Shown in pieces: positions 1 through 13,033 of a stretch of DNA of 64,000 nucleotides. The notes beneath the pieces were generated by a model. The model searched no databases. It was not told the origin of the DNA and saw only the letters and a program-made list of their open reading frames with translations. Source of the DNA: Eudromia elegans. Its lineage: Eukaryota > Chordata > Aves > Tinamiformes > Tinamidae. Each line of letters begins with the position of its first letter. The first letter of the stretch is position 1. Location of the stretch: NCBI GenBank assembly GCA_003342815.1, contig PTEX01000300.1, forward strand, positions 674,282 to 738,281. Direction: 5' to 3'. A program made the translations under genes and the position numbers.

Positions 1-380
1 GAGGTATTCATTGAAGACTTTTCCCAAAGACTTAAACATTAAATTATTTGTGTCAAGAAGATATAAACAAAGGTAATATGCTGACCACAGGATGCATCTT
101 CCCAGATGTTAAGCAGTATAGATAATGTAAATAACATATACATAAAAAATTACACCAATTAAGTAAATTCTCATTTGTAGTGAAATGGTTCATTTCAGCA
201 CTTGAAGACATATATTTCCTTCCCTAAATGCATAGGTGTTTTCTGAAAAGAGTGGTTACATTAATCTCTAGCATGGGTCATTGATTTCTGATTTGCAGAG
301 TCAGTTGTTAACAACTGCAAATACTTTCATTAAACATAGACATGACTGAGCCACAATTTTGAAAATGATATCACATAAAT
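1..380. other. Unique AT-rich DNA, no feature seen
   Basis: This is AT-rich sequence with stop codons in all frames at short spacing. I see no repeat, exon or RNA gene in it. It may include a decayed body of the CR1 relic that begins at about 381, but nothing there can be aligned by eye. Confidence 0.6.
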
Positions 381-436
381 TGATAATCCTTCTGAGGTCC
401 CCTCGAAGCCTGAATTATCCTGTGATCCTATGATTA
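381..436 (+). mobile_element. Ancient CR1 LINE 3'-end relic
   Basis: The stretch reads like a decayed CR1 3' terminus in plus orientation. A 'gataatccttctgaggtcc' segment corresponds to the usual 'gatgacctctagaggtccc' of CR1. It is followed by 'cctcgaagcctgaattat' in place of 'cttccaacctgaattat', and then two degenerate 8-bp tail units (cctgtgat, cctatgat). Mismatches against the younger CR1 copies in this window are many, so it is probably much older. No ORF2 body is recognisable upstream. CR1 copies are typically truncated at the 5' end, so a 3' stub of this size is normal for the family. Confidence 0.65.
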
Positions 437-3400
437 CAGTTATTTTATTTCATGGCCCACATTCTCTAAAACAAATACGGCACTGGAATATGGTGAAACG
501 TCATTTTCACAGCTCTCGTAAGGGCTGCATGGTGAACGTTTCTCAAAGTGCAACACACAGAAGTCCTGTCAGGAACTTGTCACAAGTCTTAGTAAGCAAA
601 TTATTTGGGCAGAAGCAGCAGCAAATCATTACCAGTGACTTCTGAGCAGCAATATGCTTCCTTGTGTCTGGCACTACCTATTTCAGACCAGGCTTTTCAA
701 GATCCATGCCTCAACATTTAAATGCAAGCAAAGTGAGCTGTTTCCCCTGGAGCTGAAACACTCAGAAGTTATCCCTAATTTATACGTGTGCTGACTGCTT
801 GTCAGCATTATTTGAAGTGAAAACAGTTATTCAGATAGACATGGTCTTGCAAACATAATCTTAGACACCTGTGAGCATTTTGTCAATACAAATGCAATGA
901 TCCTCTGAAGGAAATCACCTGGACAGCACATGAATAGGACATATCCAAGCAAATATATACTTGCTAGTGATTCAGGCAGTAAAACTTCTTACTACAGATT
1001 ACTATGGAGCAAAGCAACTAACAATGGACATGGGGTGTTGTACACAAGAGATGCTGTCTTTTCATATGGACAGAAATGTAAGGAACTAACTACTTTCAGA
1101 GGGATTCAAGATCTCACATAGTTTGATACTTTTTGAAAGATCAAAACCTTTAAGTTCTATGATTTGAATAGAGGCAAGAAAAGCTCCTGTAGAGTCAGTC
1201 ACACACAGCATTTCTGATTCCTTATCTACTAACTAGTGTTGATTTATTCTCATGTGCACCTCCCAGTTCTTCTCACAGGTCCTTTGAACTAAATTTCCAC
1301 ATTAGTCTATATTTTCTGTCTTTTCTGACTCTCTAAGAAACTTGAAAAAGAACCTTTTTGTTTTTGTTATAACTCATCTTTTACCAATTATTTTATGTTT
1401 TTCTGACACATAAGGAACAAACAAATTCAGTGATTTTCTTACAGTAAATGTGCCTGCTTTCTCTTTAGTATGAAAATAGTAATTACTTAAGAAGTATAGT
1501 CTTGAAAAAAACCACAATATATTCTATTAAAATGTGTGCAGAAGCAGATCTTTATAGAGACAACTCCCATCTGGTATGAAATCAAAATATCTCCTCTACA
1601 ACAGACCTATATTAAAAATGTATGCGCATATGCCATTTATTATCAAGAATATCGAATAAGAATGGCCCAGTTGCAGACAGCATGGAGATATAATCTCATA
1701 CATAAAAGAATCACTCAGACAAATGCACTAGACGTGACAAACCTTTCCAAATGCATTCGTGATGTCTGCACCAGTCTTGGATGATCTCAAAGAGTGCACT
1801 CTGCATGCACTCTTTTGTCCCAGAGGAACATGACCCATCTGCCCCTGTCAGTAACTCTTCCATATGTTCCTAAAGTCTCTAAATAATGGTCAAACTAGTC
1901 TGTGAAAATCAAGGCAAACCAAGGACTTAGCATGACATTTGTTGCCAACCTCACTCTACAAAATGAGCTGTTTTTCCTTCCCTCGCTATTTCTGCATTTT
2001 ATATCACATGATATTTCCTTGTACAATTTATGTGATTAGGGGATTGGGCAAGTGCTATCTGTTATGTTCCACTAAATGACTGAAAATCTTCTCTTCTTTG
2101 TAAGTTATTTGCAGTTTTCATTGCCTGGCTCCAAAGATTCACATAAATCTTTTTTTTTAATACCATTCCTATCATCAGAAGTGTTAGCATGGAAACACAG
2201 CACAAATATACAAAATACTCTATCTAATATTAATAATAAAAAGAAGAGCTATGAAAGTCCAACAGTTTCAGTTGGTATCACTTTCTTTACTCCAAAGGGC
2301 CTTCTTTCTCCTAAAAGACGATGCATTTTCCCATGCCTTAACCACTGACTTTGGAGGAAACACAGTCACAGGCTTTTCAGAGTGTGTCAGCACATCTCCT
2401 CAATTAGCAGAAGCATTGGTGTTTGAGCAGCAACCATAATCAACCAACACTGAGCACATTATTTTTTTTCTGGAGTGTTTTCAAGCCATGCTATCTATAA
2501 GAAGGAAACCCTCCCAGCTTGGTAAAAAGACCAAAAGACATCCCCTCTTTCTATGGTGATTGTATGATGTATGAGAAGCAAGTGAACCTTATTAGAGTTC
2601 AAGAACAACAACTTTGAAAAATGAAAAACAAAAAGAATTTTGTGGAAAAACTGACCTTTCAAAGCTGTTTTCATTATAAATGGCTTAGAAAATATTTATT
2701 GATATTAGGAAAAGAATAATGATATTTTTTAATTTGTTGAGTTACATTCTAGTTTCCAAGGTTGTTCCAATATCTGCTGTTTAGATAGCACTGGCCACAT
2801 TGATGTTAAGACTTGCCAAAAATGTCAGTTCAAAGTATTCACAATAATAAAATCTACTGGTTCCATACCATTTATATTTTTCTTCTCATAAAATTTTGTG
2901 TTTTATCTGAAAAGTGTTTCATGAGAAAAATAAAGCACCTTGGCTTTTATAACTTAGACATACATTTGAAGTAAATTGTTACTTTAAATCAATGCTGATG
3001 CAGTACTCCAGTCTTTTGTAATCCTGCTAATAGTTCTAAAGACCCATAGAGTAAGTTAATCAATATACTTTGCAGAAGGTGTGCTTGGCATTTAAAAAAG
3101 CAGAAATAAGTAGAGATTTTATGCAGTCACAATGTCAACTCAGGAAGTTACAGATTTTTGGTCACCAGATAATGTCTTTTGCAAGTATTTTGCAATAAAA
3201 TGCAAAATAAGTGTGGGGCTTAGTCATAAGGAGAGGTTGCTGTTTTCGTAAGGAGCTTTTTGTTGACTTTCCTGCTCCCCATGAGCTTTCTTGGATTAGA
3301 AAATGATTCTTCTGCTCAAACTGCATGACATTTCTAAGAAACAACATATGGCATGCATTATTTTATCAAAGCCATGTGCTTGTGGCAGTGACAAGGCCGC

Positions 3401-4138
3401 TGGGCTGAGGCCCCAAGTTTTGCTTGCTTTAAGATACTGCTGCTTGAAGCTCTGCATTGTTAAAAATATTGGTTTAGTAGGATTTCCAGAAAATTTATTT
3501 TCAAACACAGTAAGGCCCAGAAGAGGACGGATGTTGCAAAGTGATTTGGGTACTAAAAGAGAAAAATTTTAACAGTGCAAAAGGACACAGCATTCTCTTT
3601 TCTTTGTACTTTTCAAACTTCCATGACAGGCAGCACCTTGCTAATCAACGAATGAGCAAACCTTACTCCTCCTTTCTCTCCTTCCCTTCTACTTGGCCAT
3701 TCAGTGGAGGGTTTTGTACATCTGGCCGCAGTTCTGATCAAGGACAGTGGCATGTGATTAGATCCACGGCACAACACACACTCAACAATTCTGAAGTATT
3801 TTGCATAAGATCACAGCTCCCAGTGACCAGTGTAGTCATGAAATAGGGCTTCTCTATATATGCCTAGGAAATCCTGAACCAAACACAGTATGTGACACAA
3901 TAAGCACATAAGTACACCAAAGATACAATATGGATAGATGCATTCCTAATGAATCCAGGTGCCTTTCCCAACCAGCATTTCCCATCCCCTGATCTTTTCA
4001 TCCAGGACTTGCCTCAGATGTCAAAAACATACTTTGCAATGAAACCAGTGATGCGTAATGTATGAGATGCAAGATAGAGACCTCCCACAGCACAGCCCTT
4101 CTCTAGAGTGAAGGACATTGGGAAAGAGAAATTATGCC
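437..4138. other. Unique AT-rich DNA without a supported gene
   Basis: No exon, RNA gene or recognisable repeat was found. Several frames of 60-100 codons are open (for example 1536-1784, 3541-3846 on plus and 3296-3508 on minus). Their products are low in family-like character, overlap on opposite strands and match no domain I know. A T-run lies at about 2151-2158. I treat the open frames as chance. Confidence 0.6.
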
Positions 4139-4172
4139 TTTTAGGCAGGAATTTTAGGCAGGAATTTTAGGC
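4139..4172. repeat. 13-bp tandem repeat, about 2.6 copies
   Basis: The unit TTTTAGGCAGGAA occurs twice without mismatch (4139-4151 and 4152-4164) and is followed by a partial third copy (TTTTAGGC). It is a recent small tandem duplication by replication slippage. No function is implied. Confidence 0.9.
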
Positions 4173-5588
4173 TGCTTCCAGGCTGGGCAATAAACTGTAG
4201 GCAAAAGCAGAATGACACAAACTAATCCCAAAATCAAAGGTTTTATTAGAATTCAAATACTAGATTTCTGCTACAGAGTTAGAATAAAATATTTGATGGG
4301 ATTCAGCTAATTGAACTCAGTGGAAAAGTCCTGCCTTGAGCTCTGTTCTCAGTGCTCTACAGCAGATACTTCTAGTTTCAGCCAAGCGTGTTGGCAAACC
4401 ATGCAAACCTCTGTCACATTATCTTAGTATTTTTAGATTAATGGGACAAAGGCATTTTATAAATAACGGCATTGTCTTGCATGTCAGCAGTGTGTTCCCA
4501 TCCTAAGCATGCAGAAGCATCTGACAGTGTATTGGCAGATCGCTGTGGTCTGCCCCAGCATGTTCAGAGCGGAAAGCCCAGGGGAGATGAGATGGAGGAG
4601 GCAAATATCTGCAGTTTGCAGTGGGATACTGCTAGTTTTCCCAGCAGCAGCACTTGCCGATCCAGCAGCACTCTTCCAACTCAGTGCCAAAATATAGGCA
4701 TGAGTGTGACTGCAAGGGTTTAGTACAGGCTACCACGTGACTGGAGCACTCAGCTAAACCTACACGCTGACTGCTGCAGAAGTCTTCAGGGAAAGAAAAC
4801 TCCTTGCCTTGTGTCAAGAATAAGTCTGAGCTGGCATGGGTTGGAGGATTGCTGGATGTCTGAATAGAAAGAAAATGATTTTGCCCCTTCCCATTTAATA
4901 TTACATAAATGAAGGTCAGTAAACACACCTATATCTGATTACACTTTTAGGGTGAAGGAGAAACAGATATTAGTCTTCTTCCTCCTTTCACTCCTTCAGC
5001 CCTTTTCCTTCCCTGCTACTGACTGCTACTCTAAACTTTCCAAAGGTCATAAATCATATTCTAAGAAAGCAGGCAAAAAAGGGCAAGTATCAAGTGGACT
5101 CCATCTACTACAGCAGATAAAAAATACCTAGATATAACAAAAGACAGACACCTCAGGCACACCTAGGAAGTGTATGGGAGTCACCTGAATAAGACTGGAA
5201 TTGTCACTTGCATTTCTGCCTCCAGCATTATTGAACGATGAGAAGCAGCTTTCCAGCTTTCATCGCCCAGGAGACTTAGATCCACAGATGGTGGGATTAT
5301 TTGCAGGAGGGTATGTCCTTGTAAATAACTGTTCTTCTATAATTAGAAGATTCTTTTGAGAAACACCTCTTTCTTTTGCAGAAGCAGGAACTCAGAAAGA
5401 CCTGTCGTGGATCTCAAGATATGTGAAACCAACAAGATGTTTAACCATAAAATGTGTGGTGAACACAGCTTTATCACAATAGACACCGAATTAGTAAGCA
5501 ATAGTTGATAATCTTTACATTTTTTCTTTTCCAACCCAATGTAAAAGAAGCCCCTACTTTTCTTTTTACCCTACCTCCCCCCATTTGA
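4173..5588. other. Unique DNA without a supported gene
   Basis: The segment 4480-4760 is somewhat richer in G+C than its surroundings and has open frames on both strands at once (4472-4723 plus, 4484-4690 and 4632-4928 minus). That pattern follows from few stop codons in richer sequence rather than from coding. No splice-bounded exon, repeat or RNA gene was recognised. Confidence 0.55.
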
Positions 5589-5624
5589 TATCTTTCGGAA
5601 TATTGGTATCTTTAGGAATATTGT
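5589..5624. repeat. 18-bp tandem duplication
   Basis: The unit TATCTTTCGGAATATTGG (5589-5606) is followed directly by TATCTTTAGGAATATTGT (5607-5624), with two differences. It is a local slippage duplication. Confidence 0.85.
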
Positions 5625-8600
5625 TCAGTTAACATTCAACACACTAATCATGTTCCCTATTACAAAGCCCATTTTCTTCACAGAATGAAGATGTAGCTTC
5701 TCAGATGTCTTCCAATTGCAATGTATCTTTACAGATGACAGCTGGTACTGCTGCAGAACTAGAGACAACACAGTCAGATAAATCTGTTCCATTTAGAAAC
5801 TATTCATACCCTCCAGCAAACTGGACCAGAGTAATTCATCCCATGTGTTGTAAGGTTGCATCAAGACTGCTTTGGGAAAATTAGGAATACTTTTTTGTTC
5901 TTTTTGAATCAGCATACTTTTTGGATCAGTAAATTAAGGGGCCCACATATGTAGGCAAGCTAATCCGCTAAATATACTCATGGTTATGTTTCTTCAGTGT
6001 TGGATATGTTTCCTTTTCTTCACAGCCCATTGTGATTAGATTATTCCAATGTTGCAAATGTAGATTGTTCTAATCTAGTGCAAAGAGCAATTGCTCCAAT
6101 TTCCCCCACATAAATTACTCCTTATTATACGTAAGATATACAATAACGACTGATCTTACCAAGACACACAACTAAGATATTTTTTTCAACCTTTTTGAAA
6201 AAAACTTGCATATGAAACAAAATAAGTAAACCAACCAACAAACAAACGAAAAGCATGTGACTTTAAAAAGTTATTTCCATATTTGTATTTCTTAGAAATT
6301 TCTGGTTCTGGGTAGCATTACCTACTATAGAAAATCTTGCAAAATAAAAACTGAAGTTTTCTGGTAGGAAATCAGACAAAGGGTAAATGAAGTGTGTCAG
6401 ATAGATGTCCAAACTTAGCTTGTTTTGATCCCTGAAGCTTTTAGGTCGCAAGTTACCACTGACATCTGTCTTGCTGTTATTTCTTTGCATTTCCTCAGCA
6501 ACACTCCTTGTGATTTTTTGCAGCATCAGCAACAACACAAATATTTTTGACAGCATTTTGGAAGTCCCAATAGCTAGGGCTGTGCTGTTCATTGAGGGGC
6601 TCCATCAGTGTACTGGAAACTACAATAACCTTCTGCCTCCAAAGAAAACATTGACCCTTGGAGTGCAAGTAACCTCATATTGTTACAGTTCAGAGCACCC
6701 CACCCTTATGGGATGTGCGAAGTCTGAACTCCCAAACGATGGGAGTGAGTTCAGGGCGCACAGAGAAACGCTTTCGTCAAAAAGAGGCCAAAGTCAGGCA
6801 AAGAATTCTAAACAGGAAAGCCAACAAAATATAAATGTTTTCCTCCTTTACAGAGGTCAGCCTAAGGCAGATTTTTCTCACATGTACCACATCTCAGCCA
6901 TTAACTAGTCAAAGCACTAGGGTGGGGGTCTCAAGAGAAGGAGAAAAATATCAGTTGTTTTGGAAATAATATATTATGTCTTGACTAAATAAAAAGCTGT
7001 GCTTCAGCAGTTTGGGCAGTGCGAATGGCAGCTAAAGATGTTAGTGATTAAATTACAGCTTAGGAATTTGCCATAAATTCCCAATTATCATTTATTTAAT
7101 ACTAACAACTTGAGGAAAAATGAAATATTTCACTTGTGTTTCTAGCTACAAATAAACAGTCCAATATACCAAATATTCCAAAATATCCAAAGCAGATAGA
7201 AGATTGCTTAAGGGAAAGTGTTACCATTTCTATCAAAAATAGCAGCTGCACATTAAGGGTGTAAGAAAGGTTTCTTTAATGTGTAAGAACAAATGCAAGA
7301 TATGTAAAGCAGAGGGACACAAATTGCTTCTGGCATCATAAATGGAAAAATAATATTCTCAAAAAATATTTCTTACAGAGACTGGTGGACTCAGAATGAA
7401 AGAGTGTCTTATACCGTAACCCAAAGAGAAAACTGATAGTGTTTTCATATAAGAAGTCTCCCAGAGAGCAAAGACGGTATTTTTGTTTGCAGAATGCTGA
7501 GCAACGTTTCAGACCTGTCTTCCAGTATAACTATGATCCTCTGTGGTGATCTCAGATGTCACATACCAAAGTCATGCTCAGCATTCTGAGAACCTTCAAG
7601 GAGGAGCAGAAAGTTGTTGACTTTAAGATCTGTAGTTACTGATCCTCAGGTCTTCAGGCCAGAAAGATTTGGGTGTGTAATGATAAGTCCAGGCACATTT
7701 TGTATCCACAGATATTTATAAATATTTCACTGTATTTGCATAACATTGGATATATCACTATATCTTTTTACCTACACAATAAATGGACACTGAAGCGTAA
7801 CAATGCTACTGGAACCTCATCTGAAAAAATCTTTTTCTGCACTTACCAAAGTGCATTAATATAAAGAAGAGCCACTTACTCTTCTAAATATTCCAAAGAA
7901 GTAAAGATAGTGTTAATCTTAGGCATCTAATATTGATGCCATCCACAAATAGAAGAAAAGGTTGACAATCTTAAGCTATAAATAATCACACAGTCCTGAA
8001 AATAAACATGGAATGGGCTCAAACTTAGATTTTTTTTCTTTTTTAAGCATTAGTTAGAGGGTTTTTTAAGCATTCAAGAGCAGAGTCAGAACAATTTCAA
8101 AACAAGAAATCCACAGAGCATAATTTAAGCCACACTCTGTCCAAACTAGCTGGAAGATGCTGTTATCAAGCATCCAAATTTGTGGTTATATTTTTAAAAC
8201 ACTGAACCCAATATGGTATTTATTGTATTGTAAACGCTCATGTTATACTGGACAACAGGTAACATATAATCTGTAATTTTAGATATTTGGGGTAGGGAGG
8301 AGGACATGGCTGCTATGCTATACTAGGGTTGCATGAAGTCCCACTCTAAATGTGAAGAAAGTGTGAAAGGATAAAAATCTCTTGGAGTGTTCCTGTTTCC
8401 CCATTGCAAATATATGTGAGAGCAAAACTACTTATGAGTCCCTCCCTCTAATTCCGTTATTTCCCGTGGGAGCACAACAAATGCAGGGTAGATATATTTT
8501 AATGAATAGACTCGGCCTCTGGAGTATGATCAGAACTTTCCCTATCCACTTGCAGCATTATAATAAATCCCTTCATGTTCACTACAATATCACATACAAC

Positions 8601-11600
8601 CTTTCATACAGTAAATGACTTCCATATATTACAGGACATAGTAGTTATACAGAGAGATTGGTTGCTGATGGCAGGAGGATTCTGTTTAAGCCACACAGAG
8701 CACCAATTCTGCTATCTTATTAAAAAATCCCTATCAGGTTAAATCTTTGCAGTAAATCCTTCCTTTCCCCATTTGAAATATATAACAAACAACTGCTCAA
8801 GAAGACCTGTGGGTATTATACATCAATACACAAAGTTTCTGCTGCAGGTACTAAAGTAGTCACTCACTGCTAAGCACATACACACCTGTCATGAAAACAG
8901 CACAATGGGGAAACAGTTGCTTTATCTGGAGATTTTGCTGTTGTTGATACTTACATTTTTGTGTTATGGGAACACAGGAACGTTACAACCTCAAGAGAGA
9001 AAAATCTCTGCCCCCATGAATCTAGATTTTGAATAAAAACAACTTCTGAGGGGGAAAGAGGAAGCTGGGACACCAATAAATGAGGTAAGCATGCAGTGTC
9101 ACAGAAGAGGGGAGAGCAAAGAGCCAATATCCCTTCTCTTCCTGATGAAGGCCTCCGTTGATACAGCAAGATGCTTATCACAGATGGCTTGCCTCTCTGC
9201 CATTTCAAAGGCCAGCCAAAACAGTAAAATAAAAAACGCTTTCTAAACTGTGTATAGGATGCAAATATTACTAAAAAAATGGGGCAATCTCAACATATTA
9301 TACTGATCCTCCTCTCAGAGGAATAAAAGCTATGTATCTTTCAAGCAAGCCACTCTAGTTTGTTGTCTTTATGCCTTAATTATACCACCTGCCTAAGTCC
9401 TCAGTACAACATTCTTGGTTAATTTTTCATTTTGGATCACATCATGTGTGGGTAGGTGCCTCAGACCTCAGACAGGACAGGTTGGATCACACTAACACTG
9501 TTGCTCTGGATTGCAGACATCTATTTTGCAGATATATCTGTGCAGACAAGCCAGCAATCTAACGTTTCCTCAATGAAAAGTGATAATTTCTTATAAATTT
9601 TTTTTTACAATAAAGAACTGAAATTCATAAAAAGCAAGCACCACATTAGAAACATGCACAATTCAATTTTACTATGCATTGCCTCACAAGAAAGTTAAAC
9701 CAATTCACTCCCATAAACATACCATTCAATTTTAAAGGCATTTCTTGTTCCTAGAGCTTCATGGAATCTTGGAGGTATGAAAGCGGTATAAATGCGTTAT
9801 TCTGTTCAGCAATTTGCAAAAACATTTTTTTTGTAGATTTGTTGTTCCCTGCTGAATGTCAAGGTCAACAAAGAAAGCCTTCTGTTGCTGATGACTTACT
9901 CCTGCAAAGCGTGAACCAGACAATTGTTCAGCCTCATCAGAGTCAGTTTTGGTTTTAGTAGACTTAAACTCTTGAATCTTTTGGCAGGAAAGAAAATGGA
10001 AAGATAAGTTACCTTTTCTGTACTGTGTTATCAGCCACATTACAGGTTTTTTTTTTTTTTTCAATATCAGGAACTACAAATTCTTATCCTTTACAAAGTA
10101 ACTTTTCTAGCATCCTTTGTATTGGATACAGCTGCACTGCTTTCATCAGAAGGCTATTAAAAATTAATTTGAGAGGTCATAGTTCACATTTCATTAAAGA
10201 GATCTATCAGAAACTTGCTGAGGTCACTCAAAGAAAATAAGCTTTTTAAAATCACAAAAAGCTCGATCTGCTTTTGCTTGTCTTGGTGTCCACATAGAGG
10301 TTATGTTGCAGGCAGGGTTCTGAGTGTTGAATTGCAAAATAGTTAGCACCTAAGCCTCATTCATCAATAAATATTTCTTTTTCAAATTACTAATCAGGAT
10401 TGTTACTAAAGCAAGAGACCATGAAAGGTACTCCATCACATATTGAAATCAGTGTTTCATATTTCACTTCACTTTCCCATTAAACTAAAAGTTAAAGGGA
10501 TTCTTTTAATGAGACAGAACATTCTTTTTTTTAACTAGAATCTCTGAAAAAATGTAATGATGATAATCTCTAGAACTCCTTATAAGGCTTCTAACAGGAG
10601 CTTCAGTCCCCAAATTCCTGTGTTTTAGGCCTGTGGATGTAAAATCCTGCCTTGGTTCTATCCCCTTGCCTATAGCTTGTCCATGGTACGTATATCTTCA
10701 AAATATAGATCAGCTTTCCCTTTTCACTGAGGATTAAACTTAGGGTCCAAATAAATGTACCCAGAGTCTTGCACTGATTATGCAGTCTGTCAGAAATCTT
10801 GAACAACCTCTTTAAACTAATAAAGTCACCTATTTAGCCTCAGTGGATTCTCCAAGCCAGCTCCTTTAACAGGTCACTGGAAGTTTAGTCTAAGGGACTT
10901 TTTGTGCATGATCTTGAGTAAACAGAGGACAGTGGATGCAAGGAGTATCGCTCTGATTGCGGTGGGAATTCTTTGCATCAGTCTGTAATGACAACCAGGC
11001 ACCAGCTCCTTCTGCTTCCTTGGGGACTGCATCCACAGCTGGATCACATCAGCTAAAACTTTTCTCTGCAGTTCCCTAGTGGCTCTGCCACCCCCTTGTT
11101 TCAGAGGGCTACAGCAGTCTTAGCTGTCTGCTGATTGATCTATAAGGAAACTTCATTCATTACTTATTTTGACTTTTGAAACTAACAGTTTCAGTATGAA
11201 CATGAATGAGCTATCAGAACAGTGAAGAGGCAGGCAACCACATTCTGTAAAAGCTGAGGTATGTCTTTGGCTTAGTGGTACCCTGCAAATATAGTGAAAT
11301 ACAGCAATACAATAGGGAGCAACAAAGATGCCAGTATAACACTGTCTTCCTCCAGAAGGAGCTAGCAATTCATCATCAAGTTGAAAGCAAAGGGTATTCT
11401 AGCTATTGATGACACTTGCTCACCTGCTCCCTTAGTCAGCAAGCTGACTGGAAAGTCGCCTTGCTATGTGAAAGAGATGGCAAGGATGACATTTCAGCTT
11501 ATTCTTATACAGACTTTCCTTTCACCAACCTGCATCACCACAACTTTGCCCATGGTAGATTTGAGACAAATTACCCAGAGAACATTTTTTTGTTATTGTA

Positions 11601-11933
11601 ACATGTAGTGACTGTCTCAGTAGATAATAAGACATACAGTCTGCTAGCTGGGAATCTTTCTTTGAAAGCCTTGAGCTGTAATAGTTGTATTAGTCAACAT
11701 GATAAAACTCAATGACGTTGAGCTTGCAGTTCTTCTTTTAAAGTAGCATCATACGCTCTAAGCAAGCATCAGCATGCATTGTGATACCATATCCAAGACA
11801 AAATATATGGTGTTATACCAAAGATTTATCCATCTGAGTTGCCAAATGTTGAGAAATTCAATCTAGATTCTGATTTTTCTTTCTTAGACTTCTTTTAAAA
11901 CTGCCTGTATAGACAACTGCAATTTCTCCCTGG
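5625..11933. other. Unique AT-rich DNA without a supported gene
   Basis: The most open part is 6263-6908, where a 145-codon plus frame (6471-6908) overlaps a 109-codon minus frame (6263-6592). Neither shows a recognisable domain. The plus frame begins with a hydrophobic stretch (LLFLCISSATLLVIF) but has no clear continuation as a signal-peptide protein. Other open frames (9759-10064 minus, 11153-11368 minus) also look random. A run of Ts lies at 10047-10060. No transposon or RNA gene was seen. Confidence 0.55.
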
Positions 11934-11951
11934 AAAAAAAAAAAAAAAAAA
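11934..11951. repeat. A18 homopolymer
   Basis: This is an uninterrupted run of 18 A. No retrocopy body can be recognised upstream, so it is listed only as a simple repeat. Confidence 0.9.
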
Positions 11952-12011
11952 GATAATCTTTTTCAGGAGAAGATGACTTATTTCAGAATAAAGAGGACAT
12001 AGGAAGAAAAA

Positions 12012-12013
<2 letters not shown>

Positions 12014-12045
<32 letters not shown>
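12014..12045. repeat. A32 homopolymer next to CR1 3' end
   Basis: This is an uninterrupted run of 32 A ending six bases before the 3' end of the minus-strand CR1. It is not a CR1 tail: CR1 ends in 8-bp repeats, and on the CR1 strand this run reads as T and lies outside the element. It could mark a T-tract target or a later expansion. Confidence 0.9.
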
Positions 12046-12048
<3 letters not shown>

Positions 12049-12496
12049 GAGTCATAGAATGCTTATGGTTGGAAGGGACCTCTAGAGATCATCTGGTCCA
12101 ACCCCCCTGCACACGGAGGGTCCCCTAGAGCATGTGGCACAGGGTGGTGTCCGGGCGGGTTTTGAAGATCTCCAGAGAAGGAGACTCCACCACCTCTCTG
12201 GGCAGCCTGTGCCAGGGCTCTGTCACTCTCACTGTTAAGAAATTCTTCCTCAAGTTCCTGTGGAACTTTTATTGGCTCAATTTGTGGTCATTTCCTCAAG
12301 TTCTATTGCTGGCTACCACTGAAAAGAGACCAGCTCCATCCTCCTCACTCCCTCCCTTGAGGTACTTATAAACACTGATAAGGTCCCCCCTCAGCCTTCT
12401 CTTCTCCAGGCTGAAGAGGCCCAGCTCTCTCAGCCTTTGCTCATAGGGCAGATGTTCCAGGCCCTTAATTATCTTTGTAGCCCTGCACTGGACTCT

Positions 12497-13027
12497 CTAC
12501 AGGAACTCCACATCCCTCTCGTACTGGAGAGCCAAGAATTGGATACAGTAGTCCAGATATAGCCTCACCAGGGCTGAGTAGAGGGGCAGAATCACCTCCC
12601 TTGACCTGCTAGAGACTCTCTTCTTAATGCATCCCAGGATGCCATTGGCCTTCTTGGCCACGAGGGCACACTGCTGCCTCATGGTCAACCTGTCATCCAC
12701 CATGACGCCCAGGTCCCTCTCTGCAGAACTGCTCTCCAGAAAGTCGGTCACCAACCTGTACGTGTGTCTAGGGTTATTCTTCCCCAGATGCAGGACCCTG
12801 AACTTTTCCTTGTTGAATTTCAAGAGGTTTCTTACCACCCAGTTGTCCATTCTGTCCAGATCCCTCTGGATGGCAGCGCAGCCCTCAGGGCTATCAGGTA
12901 TTCCTCTCAGTTTTGTATCATTGGCAAAGTTGCTGAGAGAGCACTCCATCCCTTCATCCAGGTCATTAATGAATAAATTGAACAGGACCAGACCAAGGAC
13001 TGACCCCTGGGGGACACTGCTAATCAC
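12497..13027 (-). pseudogene. CR1 ORF2 fragment: RT palm and thumb
   Basis: The 176-codon piece continues the RT after the TAG at 13034. It opens with motif B 'SSVPQGSVLG' (residues 3-12), then 'LFNLFINDLDEGMECSLSNFANDTKL'. Motif C is normally (F/Y)ADD and here reads FAND: Asp36 is replaced by Asn (AAT codon), which removes one of the paired catalytic aspartates. Further on, 'ERDLGVMVDDRLTM' (about 84-97) and 'LYSALVRLYLDYCIQF' (about 149-164) are standard CR1 thumb features. It ends at a TAG in place of a Glu codon ('EFL' stop 'RVQCRATK'). Beyond it the C-terminal region ([15 protein letters not shown]..., FHRNLRKNFLTVRVTEPWHRLPREVVESPSLEIF) is readable to about 12135 with further stops. Confidence 0.96.
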
Positions 13028-13033
13028 AGGCCT

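Noticed and set aside
6263-6908. Overlapping open frames of 145 (plus) and 109 (minus) codons
   Set aside because: No domain, mutual overlap on opposite strands and no convincing splice or promoter context. Probably chance.
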